From JAMXLO01 sp963749575 (GTDB taxonomy: Bacteria > Pseudomonadota > Alphaproteobacteria > Acetobacterales > Acetobacteraceae), in contig CAVVNM010000014.1 of NCBI GenBank assembly GCA_963749575.1, forward strand, positions 496,001-560,000: a stretch of 64,000 bases of DNA. Direction: 5' to 3'. Below the pieces are notes generated by a model. That model made no database searches. It was given only the letters and a program-made list of their open reading frames with translations, and was not told the origin of the DNA. The translations under genes and the position numbers were made by a program. This document shows, one piece after another, positions 33,146-41,381 of this stretch; position 1 is the first letter of the stretch; the number at the start of each line of letters is the position of its first letter.

Positions 33146-33358
33146 ATGCGTGAACTGGATGTACGGCTGAACGCAAAGGCCACCGCCTTGTCAATCATCA
33201 GATTGCACGGCCGGCGCGCGCAGGCTGTGGCGCTCGAGCGTGTCGCCGAGCTGCGCCTGCAGGGCGACGTGGCCGGGCACGATCAGTGGCAGCAGGTCTA
33301 CGCCGCAATATGCGAACTGCGGCGGACGGCGCCTGCCATGGAGCATATGCGGGCGTAA
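33146..33358 (+). CDS. Conserved hypothetical small protein (70 aa)
   Basis: AAGGAG nine bases upstream of ATG 33146 gives a normal start. The protein is helical and has the pattern seen in a small alphaproteobacterial family of unknown function: a stretch of Ala/Arg with H-G followed by LRLQGDVAGHDQWQQVYAAI and ELRRT. The G-D-x-x-G-x-x-x-W core is the recognisable part. No enzymatic motif is present. It is probably cytoplasmic. Confidence 0.55.
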   Translation: MRELDVRLNAKATALSIIRLHGRRAQAVALERVAELRLQGDVAGHDQWQQVYAAICELRRTAPAMEHMRA

Positions 33359-33526
33359 CACCGGGTGCCGGTTTCGCAGAATTGGACAGCCTCAGGAACC
33401 AGCTGGAAGCAGATGAAGCTGCCCGGGCGGCGGGGAGTACGCCGGACGACGTCGACGATCCTGAGGCGGACGCCGCGATGCAGGCATGGCTCGACAAGGC
33501 GAGCGGGGCAGCGGCCGGGCGGCGGG

Positions 33527-33715
33527 ATGACGGCGCCACCGGTCCCGAAGCGGCACTGGCGCAACTACGACGACGATCATTTGCCGACCGACCGGGAAGC
33601 GCGGGACGCGCCGTTCCGCGCGTTCCCGTCCTGGTCAACAAGGCTTTTGAAGAGCGGCGGTGCTCGGTTTTCTCATTACTTCTTCTTGGAAGGATCGTCG
33701 GCCGGATTGATGTAG
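33527..33715 (+). pseudogene. Truncated small conserved protein
   Basis: From ATG 33527 it reads M-T-A-P-P-V-P-K-R-H-W-R-N-Y and then HLPTDREARDAPFRAFPSW, a stretch I recognise from a small alphaproteobacterial hypothetical protein that continues with a Cys-containing zinc-like region. Here the similarity ends after P-S-W at about 33640 and the rest runs into the complement of the cupin gene. An overlapping frame (33286-33801) is also open, so the assignment is weak. Confidence 0.35.
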
Positions 33716-34131
33716 TGAAACGTCGCTGGACTACCACTATGCACCTGCACGATTGTCGGCTCGGTAAAATAGACATAGTGCGCATGGTTGCCGAGCATTG
33801 AGAAAAAGCCGCCGGCCGATATTGGTGTTGTCGTCGCTTTGTCAAACTTCTCGCCCATCCCCATGTTTACGGTACCGCTGAGGACCGTGACGCTTTCGAT
33901 CTCATCATGGGTATGCGGCAGGACGGCATATCCAGCCGGGAATTTGAAACGAATGACCCAGGGACCGGTTTTCATATCACCTGAGATCAGAGCAAATTGT
34001 GCGCCGTCAGCCTGAACTAACATCTCCGGCATCGGCTCCCATTTGATGCCATCGGGTTTTTGCAATACGGTTTGCCCATAAGCAAGCGGCGCGCCCAAGA
34101 CGAGTACGCTAGTAGTGAACGCAAGTTTCAT
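33676..34131 (-). CDS. Secreted cupin-domain protein
   Basis: A 151-residue protein with a signal peptide (MKLAFTTSVLVLGAPLAYGQ, cleavage after about residue 19) and a single cupin barrel. Cupin motif 1 is P-H-T-H-D-E-I-E (metal ligands His, His, Glu) with the G-T-V-N-M-G that follows, and motif 2 is G-N-H-A-H-Y. It ends in a Lys tail. GGGAGG lies upstream of ATG 34131. Single-domain secreted cupins of this type bind a metal and are often unassigned; related genes sit near quinoprotein systems. The base composition is lower in GC than that of neighbours. Confidence 0.75.
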   Translation of the reverse strand: MKLAFTTSVLVLGAPLAYGQTVLQKPDGIKWEPMPEMLVQADGAQFALISGDMKTGPWVIRFKFPAGYAVLPHTHDEIESVTVLSGTVNMGMGEKFDKATTTPISAGGFFSMLGNHAHYVYFTEPTIVQVHSGSPATFHYINPADDPSKKK

Positions 34132-34805
34132 AACCGAAATCCTCCCAGCCCCCTGTTGATCACGCTCGCTGCAACCGCAAAACCCGCCAACGAGGTCATG
34201 CCGATGTCGAGCCGGGTGGTTGTGGCAAACCGCCCCAGCCAGCACTAGTCCAGAATCTGGAGCCGCCCCGTGCCGCGATGTCCGCCGAGCGACGCGAGGC
34301 GTGACAGAACCCACCGGTGACTATCCTGAGCGATGGTGTCGAAAGGTCCGCGTTTGCCCGGCAAGTCTCGGAGCGACTTGATATCGCAGCGCGGCATCCC
34401 TCAGAGCGGGTGATCGCCGTGCCGGCGAGATAACTCGTAATGACCGGCGCAGCGATGGTGGCCGTGCCGCAGCAAGCCGATGGGTTCGGCGACGGGTGGG
34501 GTCGGGCTGGCGTCTACGGTGGTGTCACGACCATCCCGGGCCTGCCGGCCATCCGGCGGCCGAGGCGACCCATCTGCGGGAAGATGGGGAGATCGAGGGC
34601 TGCTCCGACAGAGCTTGTGATGCGACCAGCTGCGGCAGTGGAAGAAGTATCGATCCTGTCACCGTAGATTAACCGACAATACTTCGCCCAACTCGCGGCG
34701 GTGAGCAGGTCTCCACTTTCATTTCCAGCTGGTTGAGTTACGGTGCCGTGCGCCGCAACAGTGGCGCAGGGGCGACCGATAGCAATAATCGACGGGAGAA
34801 TGTCC
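34132..34805. other. Intergenic region upstream of PQQ dehydrogenase
   Basis: 674 bases without a gene that can be supported. It holds the divergent promoters for the cupin gene (minus) and the quinoprotein operon (plus). No promoter motif was recognised. Confidence 0.4.
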
Positions 34806-36527
34806 ATGCACAAGACAAGGCAAGGCTTCGCGATCGGTGCGGTGCTCGCGATCGGCACGGCACTCGGCGCCACATCAAGCCCGGCACAGCCGATCGACAC
34901 GGCGCGGATTACCGCCGGCAGCCCGAACGACTGGCTCACGTACCATGGCGCCTACAACGGCTGGAACTACAGCGGTCTCGACCAGATCAATGCCAACAAC
35001 GTCAAGGATCTGAGTGTCGCCTGGGTCCATGTCCCGGGTCGCTCGACGCGTGGCCTGCAGTCGGTGCCTTTGGTCGCCGACGGAGTGCTCTACTATACCG
35101 GCTCCTACAGTCGCGTCTTCGCACTCGACGGTGCTACCGGCGCTGTCCTCTGGTCATACTTCCCGGAACTCGATGACACGCTGGTGGCGCGTCAAACCCA
35201 CTCACCGTACAACCGCGGCGTCGCGCTTGGCCAGGGCAAGGTGTTTGTCGGCACGGTGGACGGCCGGCTGATTGCGCTCGACATGAAGACCGGCAAGGTC
35301 GCCTGGGACACCAAGTTGCAGGATTCCCAGAAGCTGACGGTAGGTTTCACCGGCGCCCCGCTCTATGCAAAGGGCATGGTCGTCATCGGCAGCCAGGGCG
35401 GCGAGTGGCCCGGCCGCGGGCCGATCTATGGGGTAGACGCGGAGACGGGTCAGGTAAAGTGGACATTCATCACGGTCGCTCCCACCGAGGACTCTAAGAA
35501 GAGTTGGGGCAACGATTCATGGCGCACCGGCGGCGGCGGCGGTTGGATGCCAGGAACCTACGATGGCACCACCAACACGTTGTATTGGGGCACCGCCAAT
35601 CCGGCCCCACTGTACGACTGGTCGGGGCCTGATTGGAAGACCACTGGCGCGCGTCCGGGCGAAAACCTGTACACGACGTCCGTTATCGGGCTCGATCTCG
35701 ACACTGGCAATCTCAAGTTCTACCACCAGGAACTGCCGCACGACAGCTGGGATTTCGACAGCGCGGTTGGCGAGTTTGTGTCGATTGACCGCGACGGACA
35801 GAAGTACATCGTGCATCCCAACAAGAGCGGTTTCATCTTCGTTTATGACCAGAATCTCAAGATCAAGAACATTTACCCTATCGTTTCCAACATCAACTTC
35901 GTCAAGTCGATCAATCCTCAGACCGGCGAGCTGATCGGCCGTCGCGACTTCAGCGCCGGCAAGCAGGCCGAACCGCTGTGCCCCGCGATCAGCGGTGGTG
36001 TCAGTTGGAATTCCGGCAGCTACGATCCAAAGACCGGACTTTATTACAAGATCGGCAACGAGTGGTGTATCGCCCTGGACGTCGTCAAGACCACGCCGGT
36101 GACAGAGCCGGTGGCACAGCTCAACATCGGTGCGAACTTCAAGCTGGTGGCGCCACCGAACGGGCAGATCTATGGCCATCTTGATGCCCGCGATCCGATC
36201 ACCGGTGCGAAGAAATGGGAGGTACGGTTCCCCGAGCCACCGATGGCGAGTGTACTGTCGACCGCCGGGAATTTGGTATTCGTTCCCGACAGTCGCGGCA
36301 CCATCCACGCCTACAACGCGGACACCGGCGGCGAACTCTGGAGCCACGGCGATGGCCTTGGCCACCAGGGCGGCATTGTCAGCTATGCCGTCAATGGCAA
36401 GCAATATATCGCGGTGGTCGCCGGCTTTGGCGGCATGGTCAGCGACGATTTCGCGCCAACTTTTGGCGAGCCGTATAAGAGCATGCCACGCGATGACGGC
36501 GTGCTCGTTGTCTATTCGCTGAAGTAG
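34806..36527 (+). CDS. PQQ-dependent alcohol dehydrogenase, XoxF/ExaA-like
   Basis: A 573-residue periplasmic quinoprotein with a signal peptide (about 1-28, ending ...SPAQ) and an eight-bladed propeller. Metal ligands can be aligned with methanol dehydrogenase: E200, N265 (in WGTANPAPL) and the catalytic D316 in SWDFDS. D318, two residues after D316, is the extra Asp that marks lanthanide-dependent enzymes (DxD), whereas calcium MxaF has Ala there. The vicinal Cys pair of many quinoproteins is absent, and there is no C-terminal haem domain. GGGAG seven bases before ATG 34806 supports the start. A cytochrome c and a XoxJ-like protein follow, the usual partners for electron transfer and maturation. 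Substrate (alcohol type) unknown. Confidence 0.9.
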   Translation: MHKTRQGFAIGAVLAIGTALGATSSPAQPIDTARITAGSPNDWLTYHGAYNGWNYSGLDQINANNVKDLSVAWVHVPGRSTRGLQSVPLVADGVLYYTGSYSRVFALDGATGAVLWSYFPELDDTLVARQTHSPYNRGVALGQGKVFVGTVDGRLIALDMKTGKVAWDTKLQDSQKLTVGFTGAPLYAKGMVVIGSQGGEWPGRGPIYGVDAETGQVKWTFITVAPTEDSKKSWGNDSWRTGGGGGWMPGTYDGTTNTLYWGTANPAPLYDWSGPDWKTTGARPGENLYTTSVIGLDLDTGNLKFYHQELPHDSWDFDSAVGEFVSIDRDGQKYIVHPNKSGFIFVYDQNLKIKNIYPIVSNINFVKSINPQTGELIGRRDFSAGKQAEPLCPAISGGVSWNSGSYDPKTGLYYKIGNEWCIALDVVKTTPVTEPVAQLNIGANFKLVAPPNGQIYGHLDARDPITGAKKWEVRFPEPPMASVLSTAGNLVFVPDSRGTIHAYNADTGGELWSHGDGLGHQGGIVSYAVNGKQYIAVVAGFGGMVSDDFAPTFGEPYKSMPRDDGVLVVYSLK

Positions 36528-36605
36528 CCACGGCGGCCGGGCCTGCTGGAGAAACACCGGCGGTCCGGCCCGCAGGTTGGGACTGAGAAGAAGCCCCGTA
36601 CAGTC

Positions 36606-36938
36606 ATGATCCATGTCGTGCTTGCACTTTTCGCTCTCGCGGTCGGGGCTGCGCGGCCAGTCCTGGCGCAGCAGTCGGCCACGGCGAATGCGAAACCGTC
36701 TTCACTGGACGTGCGGCAGCTGTTCGCCTCTACTTGCGGCTGGTGCCATAGCGATGCCGGACGTTCCGCCGGCAAAGGGCCGCAACTCATGAACACCACG
36801 CGCAGCGACGATTACATCCGGACCCGGATCAAGATGGGCAAGGAGGGCGCCATGCCTGCATTCGGGAACACCTTCAGCGATGCCGATATCGACGCGATCA
36901 TCAAGTACATTCGCTCGCTGAAGCCGGAGCAGGGATGA
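36606..36938 (+). CDS. Small monohaem cytochrome c, XoxG-like role
   Basis: A 110-residue protein with a signal peptide (cleavage near A-Q at 21-22) and one haem motif C44-G-W-C-H48; the axial Met is in G-A-M-P-A-F near the end. It is a small class I cytochrome c. Its position right after a PQQ dehydrogenase and its 4-base overlap with the XoxJ-like gene make it the probable periplasmic electron acceptor of the dehydrogenase. Confidence 0.88.
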   Translation: MIHVVLALFALAVGAARPVLAQQSATANAKPSSLDVRQLFASTCGWCHSDAGRSAGKGPQLMNTTRSDDYIRTRIKMGKEGAMPAFGNTFSDADIDAIIKYIRSLKPEQG

Positions 36939-37729
36939 GTACTTCGGCGCGCTGTTGCAGTGCTCGCAGGATAGCGGCGCTGGTCTCGGTGGCTTTGCTC
37001 TGCCTCGCAGACGCGGCGTCCGCTCGCACGCTCGCGGTAATCCGGGAGCGTGGATCGATCAGCCTCTGCGCACATCCCAACTCGCTGCCGTTTGCGAGCA
37101 GGACAGACGAGCCGCCCGGATTCCAGATCGAGCTTGCCCGCGCGCTCGCACAGCAACTCGGTGTATCGCTCGCGGTGGAGTGGATCCTCATCAGCTATCA
37201 GATCCCCCGCACCGACTGCGACTTGATCCTCGACACGATCGACGCAAGCGACGCTCCCCCGGACTTCGGAATCAAACTCTCGAAGCCGTACTACCGCAGC
37301 GGTGTGGCACTCGCCGTACCCACCGGAAGCGCGATCACTTCGTTCAAGGATCTCAACGACCATACCAAGATCGCGGTGCAGACCGGCTCACTCGCGGCCA
37401 TGAACATCGATCAGCGGCACGTGCCGATCTCGGTGTTCGGCTTCGAGGAGGATATGCTGGAAGCGCTTGCGACACACGAGGTGGACGCTGCCGCGGTGAC
37501 ACCGTTGACCGCCGGCTACTACAACCTCCGGCACGGCGACCGGCCGATCACGCTGTTGCCACCTGATGAGGCGGAGCCCGACCTGGTGTGGAACGTCGCC
37601 ATCGGGATGCGCCGTCCGGACGACGCTCTGCGCCACGCGATCGACCAGGCCATCGACCGTCTATCCGCGGACGGTACGATCGCCACCATTTATCGCCGCT
37701 ATGGTGTGACCCTGCAGGCGCCGAAGTGA
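36935..37729 (+). CDS. Quinoprotein-associated periplasmic substrate-binding protein (MoxJ/XoxJ-like)
   Basis: A 264-residue secreted protein with a signal peptide (about 1-30) and the type 2 periplasmic binding fold: LAVIRERGSISLCAHPNSLPF opening, PPGFQIELARALAQQLGV, then DLILDTIDASD and the C-terminal IDRLSADGTIATIYRRYGV. This is the pattern of the MoxJ/XoxJ family encoded with methanol-type dehydrogenases; it is thought to help cofactor insertion or activation rather than transport. The start overlaps the cytochrome c stop (ATGA). No ABC permease is present, which fits the non-transport role. Confidence 0.85.
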   Translation: MSTSARCCSARRIAALVSVALLCLADAASARTLAVIRERGSISLCAHPNSLPFASRTDEPPGFQIELARALAQQLGVSLAVEWILISYQIPRTDCDLILDTIDASDAPPDFGIKLSKPYYRSGVALAVPTGSAITSFKDLNDHTKIAVQTGSLAAMNIDQRHVPISVFGFEEDMLEALATHEVDAAAVTPLTAGYYNLRHGDRPITLLPPDEAEPDLVWNVAIGMRRPDDALRHAIDQAIDRLSADGTIATIYRRYGVTLQAPK

Positions 37730-38148
37730 ATTCTGGCGGCATGGCGTCGCCATCCCTGCTTCTGGGCGATTGCTTGGCGGGAGACGTGCTCGCAACGTCC
37801 AGTCCGGTCGCGCCAACCTGCTCGATGGACGGCTGCTACGCGCGACCATAGGACATGGTGAAGGCTGGCGAAGCAGCCATGCACGCCTCTAGACCTGAGC
37901 GACGATCGCCCGCCGACCCACTGCGGCCATCCGAGAGCCTTCATCGCTCTCCCGGGAGCGGACGAAGATGGACGGGGCGTGCCGGCCGAAATGGGTGGTT
38001 GGCGCTCATTCACGCGGCGCCGTACGCGTGGGACGTTGGGCATGCGGCGGAGCGGAGCCATAATCGGAGCGCGGCGGCGCACGTCATCGGGTAGTTACGT
38101 ACCGGTCCGGCACTGTATGCTCGTGGCGGGAACAAGCGAGGTCGCGCC
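37730..38148. other. Intergenic, nothing recognised
   Basis: 419 bases with no supported gene or repeat. The P450 promoter should lie near its right end. Confidence 0.4.
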
Positions 38149-39462
38149 ATGTCGACAACGAATAGAGCGCCGGCTGCCACTGCCACCCTCGGTGCGCCGG
38201 GGCCGCTCCTGACCGCGTTCGATGCGATCGCGGCCAAGGGCGGCGATCCGACGGCGATCGCCGCCCAGCAGTTCGGGTACATCATGGATCAGATCCGCAG
38301 CAACGCGCTGCCGTTCTTCCAGGAGCTGCGCGATAACCGGCCGATCCTTCAGAGCCCTGCGGCCACGCTGGTCTCGCGATTCCGGGACGTCGAGGAGATC
38401 CTGCACCGCGAGACGATCTTCTCCGTCAGCCCATACCTGCCGCGGATGATGGGCGTCATTGGCCCATTCGTCCTGAGCCAGGACATCACGCCCGGTTACG
38501 ATCACGACATCTCGGTTATGCGCCTCGTCGTGCGGCGCGAGGACCTGTCGCGCGTGAAGGAGATCGTCTCGCGCTGTGCCGTCGGGATCGTCCAGGCGCT
38601 GTTCCAAGGAGGGCCCGGGCCAGTCGAGATCGTCCAGACGCTGACCCGCAAGGTCCCGGTGCGGCTGGCGGCCGAATATTATGGCTTCGATGCACCCGAC
38701 GATGCGCAGATGATGGATTGGGCGCGGGCCTGCTTTCGCGAGTTCTTCATCAACCTGATGGACACACCCGACATGCGCGCCCCTGCGGTGGCCGCGGGCG
38801 AGGAGATGGGTGCGCGGCTCGATGCGTTGCTGGCGGCACGCCGCGCCGCGGGCAGCTACGGCCAGGATGACGTCATGAGCCGGCTGCTGCGCCTGCAGGC
38901 CGCGGGCGAGGTCGACGGCGTCGATGACGAGGTTGTCCGCCGCGCGCTCGCCGGGCTGGTCATCGGCATGGTCGAGACCACCTCGCAGGCCGCGATCCAG
39001 GCGCTGCTGGTGCTGCTCTCGATGCCCGACGCGTTGGCCAAGGCCGCTGCTGCCGCCAAGGCCGACGACGACGATGCACTGACGGGTCTGGTGTTCGAGG
39101 CGCTCCGCTTCCGTCCGATCAATCCAATGGTCGTCCGGGTGGCCAAGGAGGATTACCATCTCGCGGCTGGCGAGCCCCACGCGACCCTGATCCCCAAGGG
39201 CTCGAAGGTGTTCGCGTTGACCTGGTCGGCCATGTTCGATCCGCGCGTCCTGGAGCGACCGGAGGAGTTCCGGCCCGGCCGGCCCGATTACCACGACCTG
39301 CACTTCGCCACCGGGCTGCACGCCTGCTTCGGCCGCTACATCAGCCAGATCCAGATCCCGCAGATTCTCAAGCCCTTGCTCAAGCTGCCTGGCCTGCGCC
39401 CGGCCGGCGCGCCGGAGTACGACGGCACCTTCCCGCAGAAGCTGCTCATCAGTACGTCTTGA
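38149..39462 (+). CDS. Cytochrome P450
   Basis: A 437-residue soluble P450. The haem-binding loop HFATGLHACFGRYIS (about 386-400) carries the Cys thiolate in F-x-x-G-x-H-x-C-x-G, the K-helix E-x-x-R is in F-E-A-L-R-F, and the I-helix reads GLVIGMVETTSQA, where the usual acid-alcohol pair is E-T rather than D-T. The N-terminus lacks a membrane anchor. No ferredoxin or reductase is adjacent. It converges with a RoxA-like dihaem gene (14-base overlap of the ends), which lies next to an oleate hydratase-like gene, so a lipid or isoprenoid substrate is plausible but unproven. Confidence 0.9.
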   Translation: MSTTNRAPAATATLGAPGPLLTAFDAIAAKGGDPTAIAAQQFGYIMDQIRSNALPFFQELRDNRPILQSPAATLVSRFRDVEEILHRETIFSVSPYLPRMMGVIGPFVLSQDITPGYDHDISVMRLVVRREDLSRVKEIVSRCAVGIVQALFQGGPGPVEIVQTLTRKVPVRLAAEYYGFDAPDDAQMMDWARACFREFFINLMDTPDMRAPAVAAGEEMGARLDALLAARRAAGSYGQDDVMSRLLRLQAAGEVDGVDDEVVRRALAGLVIGMVETTSQAAIQALLVLLSMPDALAKAAAAAKADDDDALTGLVFEALRFRPINPMVVRVAKEDYHLAAGEPHATLIPKGSKVFALTWSAMFDPRVLERPEEFRPGRPDYHDLHFATGLHACFGRYISQIQIPQILKPLLKLPGLRPAGAPEYDGTFPQKLLISTS

Positions 39463-41362
39463 GAAACTCCAGCAACGCCATGCGGTCGGGCTCCGACAGA
39501 TCGGTGCCCCAAAGGTGGCCGCCATTGCTGTCGCCGGTCCGCGTGGTGTCGACGAGGCAGTCCTGCGGGCTGCAGGACGTCTCGACGGCGAAGCCGAGCT
39601 TGACCGGATTATATTGGCGTGCGCCGAGCGCGAAGGTCTTGGGCCGACGCTCGGGGGGCAGCAGCAGGTCGTACAAGGTCGGCACCGATCCGTTGTGCAG
39701 GAACGGCGCCGCCGCCCAGATCCCGTAGAGCGGCCGCGCCGCATAGGGGCCGTACGGCGCCTTGGTGTCGAGCAGCGTGTCGCGCCAGGTGACGGCCTTG
39801 CGTCGGTCGAGATCCTCCATGACCCGCTGATGCGCCGCGTCGATCCCGGCCGCGCCGTAGGCTTTCTGCTTGATCCCGTCGACGGCGGCCTGCACGGTCC
39901 GGGCGAAGGAGGCGCCATGGAACGCGGTGCCCGCCGTCACGCCGGCGCAATCCTTCAGCAGCCGCGAGTCATCGACGCTGTAGGCCCGCGACGGGATCGA
40001 AAGCGCACCGGTGTCGGGCACCGGGCAGGAGATCCGGAGCGCAGCGGTGGCGTCGGTACCGACCTCCTCCGGACGCCTACCGCGCAGCTGGATCAGCCCG
40101 GCCGGCGTGCGCTGATCATTGCCATACTCGTGGCACCCGGCGCAGGTGGTGCGGAAGATCGTCTCCCCGGCCGCGGCCAGATCGGGCTTGATCGCACCGA
40201 ACGCCGCCTCCGGCCAGCGGGGCGGGTCGATATAGTAGGCCAGCCACTCGAGCGTGTGCAGGTTCGCAATCGGAATGGAGCTGTCGAACAGCGAGCCGCT
40301 CAGGTTGGGATCGAGCACGACGGTGGCACCCGCGCCCAGCGTCTCGGTGATGTTGCGCTCCATCACCGTATCGGTGTCGATGGTCCATTCGATCCAGTCG
40401 TAATCCTTGAAGCCCCACACCGAGGGAAAGCGTCCGGGCTGGTCGCGATACGCCTCGATCGGCCCCGGCGGCGTGGCCTTGCGCGACCAGAGCGGCGGGA
40501 ACTTCACCGCCGCATCGAGCTTGACCAGGTTCGCACGGTTGACCTCGAATGCGGCGCCCGCGTCCGCCTTGCGCAACCGGGTGAACAGGAAGTTGCGGGT
40601 GCCGTCGAACGCATCGAGGCGGCCGAAGCCAGTGGTCGGATGCTGCTGATCGCGCTGCGCCTTGGCGACACGGATGACGTCGATCAGCTCGCGACGCGCA
40701 GCGAGCCGGTCACGATGCAGCAGGACGTTGGCCCCATAGTAGACCAGGGTCGCGGGACGGACGAAGGGTGCCGCGACCCCGTAGCGCTGCCAATCCTGTC
40801 GCCCCAGGCGCTTTGCCGCATCCCACAGTTTGCCGCGGTCGCTTGTCGTCGCAACCAGCGCATCGACGGCGTCCGAGTAGAACAGCTGCAGGTTGAACAT
40901 GTTGGGGGCGCCGTCGACGCGCACGGCCTTGCCGTCGTGGCGCAACTCGCCCACGTGACACGCCGCGCAACTGACGCCCACGAAATCCATGCCGAAGGTG
41001 AACGGGTTCGTCGCCACCGTCAGGCCGACCGGCAGTCCGTCGTCGCGCCCGGGGTCGGGCAGCAGGCCGTAGCGCGAGAGGTTTTCGACGAAGGGCTTGC
41101 GCGAGCCAGGATCGGCGACGTCGACCACGGTCAGCAGGATCCAGGGCAGGATCTCCGAGCCTTGTGAGAGGTGGTAGTAGGATTGCCGCTGCTGTTGCGA
41201 CAGGCCGTTGCGGTAATCGGCGACGATGGATGGATCGGCACGGTCGAACTTGACTTCCATGCTGTCGTCGAGCGCACCACTTGCGACCGGTATCGCGTAG
41301 ATGACGGCCGCGAGCAGGTAGACCCCGACAACCACGATGAGCAGGAGTTTTACGAGACGCAC
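39449..41362 (-). CDS. RoxA-like dihaem cytochrome c (rubber-oxygenase/peroxidase superfamily)
   Basis: A 637-residue protein with an N-terminal membrane or signal segment (1-25) and two CxxCH motifs far apart, C132-A-A-C-H136 and C407-A-G-C-H411. Spacing, length and blocks such as FVGVSCAACHVGELR and PSVWGFKDYDW, and the end ARPLYGIWAAAPFLHNGSVPTL, place it in the RoxA/RoxB dihaem family, which includes poly(cis-1,4-isoprene) dioxygenases and is often named dihaem cytochrome c peroxidase. It is periplasmic or secreted. A role in oxidative cleavage of unsaturated lipids or polyisoprenoids is possible; the neighbouring oleate hydratase-like gene supports an unsaturated substrate. Confidence 0.82.
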   Translation of the reverse strand: MRLVKLLLIVVVGVYLLAAVIYAIPVASGALDDSMEVKFDRADPSIVADYRNGLSQQQRQSYYHLSQGSEILPWILLTVVDVADPGSRKPFVENLSRYGLLPDPGRDDGLPVGLTVATNPFTFGMDFVGVSCAACHVGELRHDGKAVRVDGAPNMFNLQLFYSDAVDALVATTSDRGKLWDAAKRLGRQDWQRYGVAAPFVRPATLVYYGANVLLHRDRLAARRELIDVIRVAKAQRDQQHPTTGFGRLDAFDGTRNFLFTRLRKADAGAAFEVNRANLVKLDAAVKFPPLWSRKATPPGPIEAYRDQPGRFPSVWGFKDYDWIEWTIDTDTVMERNITETLGAGATVVLDPNLSGSLFDSSIPIANLHTLEWLAYYIDPPRWPEAAFGAIKPDLAAAGETIFRTTCAGCHEYGNDQRTPAGLIQLRGRRPEEVGTDATAALRISCPVPDTGALSIPSRAYSVDDSRLLKDCAGVTAGTAFHGASFARTVQAAVDGIKQKAYGAAGIDAAHQRVMEDLDRRKAVTWRDTLLDTKAPYGPYAARPLYGIWAAAPFLHNGSVPTLYDLLLPPERRPKTFALGARQYNPVKLGFAVETSCSPQDCLVDTTRTGDSNGGHLWGTDLSEPDRMALLEFLKTY

Positions 41363-41381
41363 GGCGTTGCCCTCCCCGGAG

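Noticed and set aside
36528..36605. Possible terminator between PQQ dehydrogenase and cytochrome c
   Set aside because: GGCCGGGCC and GGTCCGGCCC look complementary but pair poorly and lack a T run; the genes are probably co-transcribed.
38095..39918. Open frame of 607 codons on the minus strand
   Set aside because: Antisense to the P450 gene and continuing out of frame under the RoxA-like gene; no protein features.
39515..41167. Open frame of 550 codons on the plus strand
   Set aside because: Antisense to the RoxA-like gene, which has clear haem motifs; the plus frame has Arg-rich composition and no motifs.
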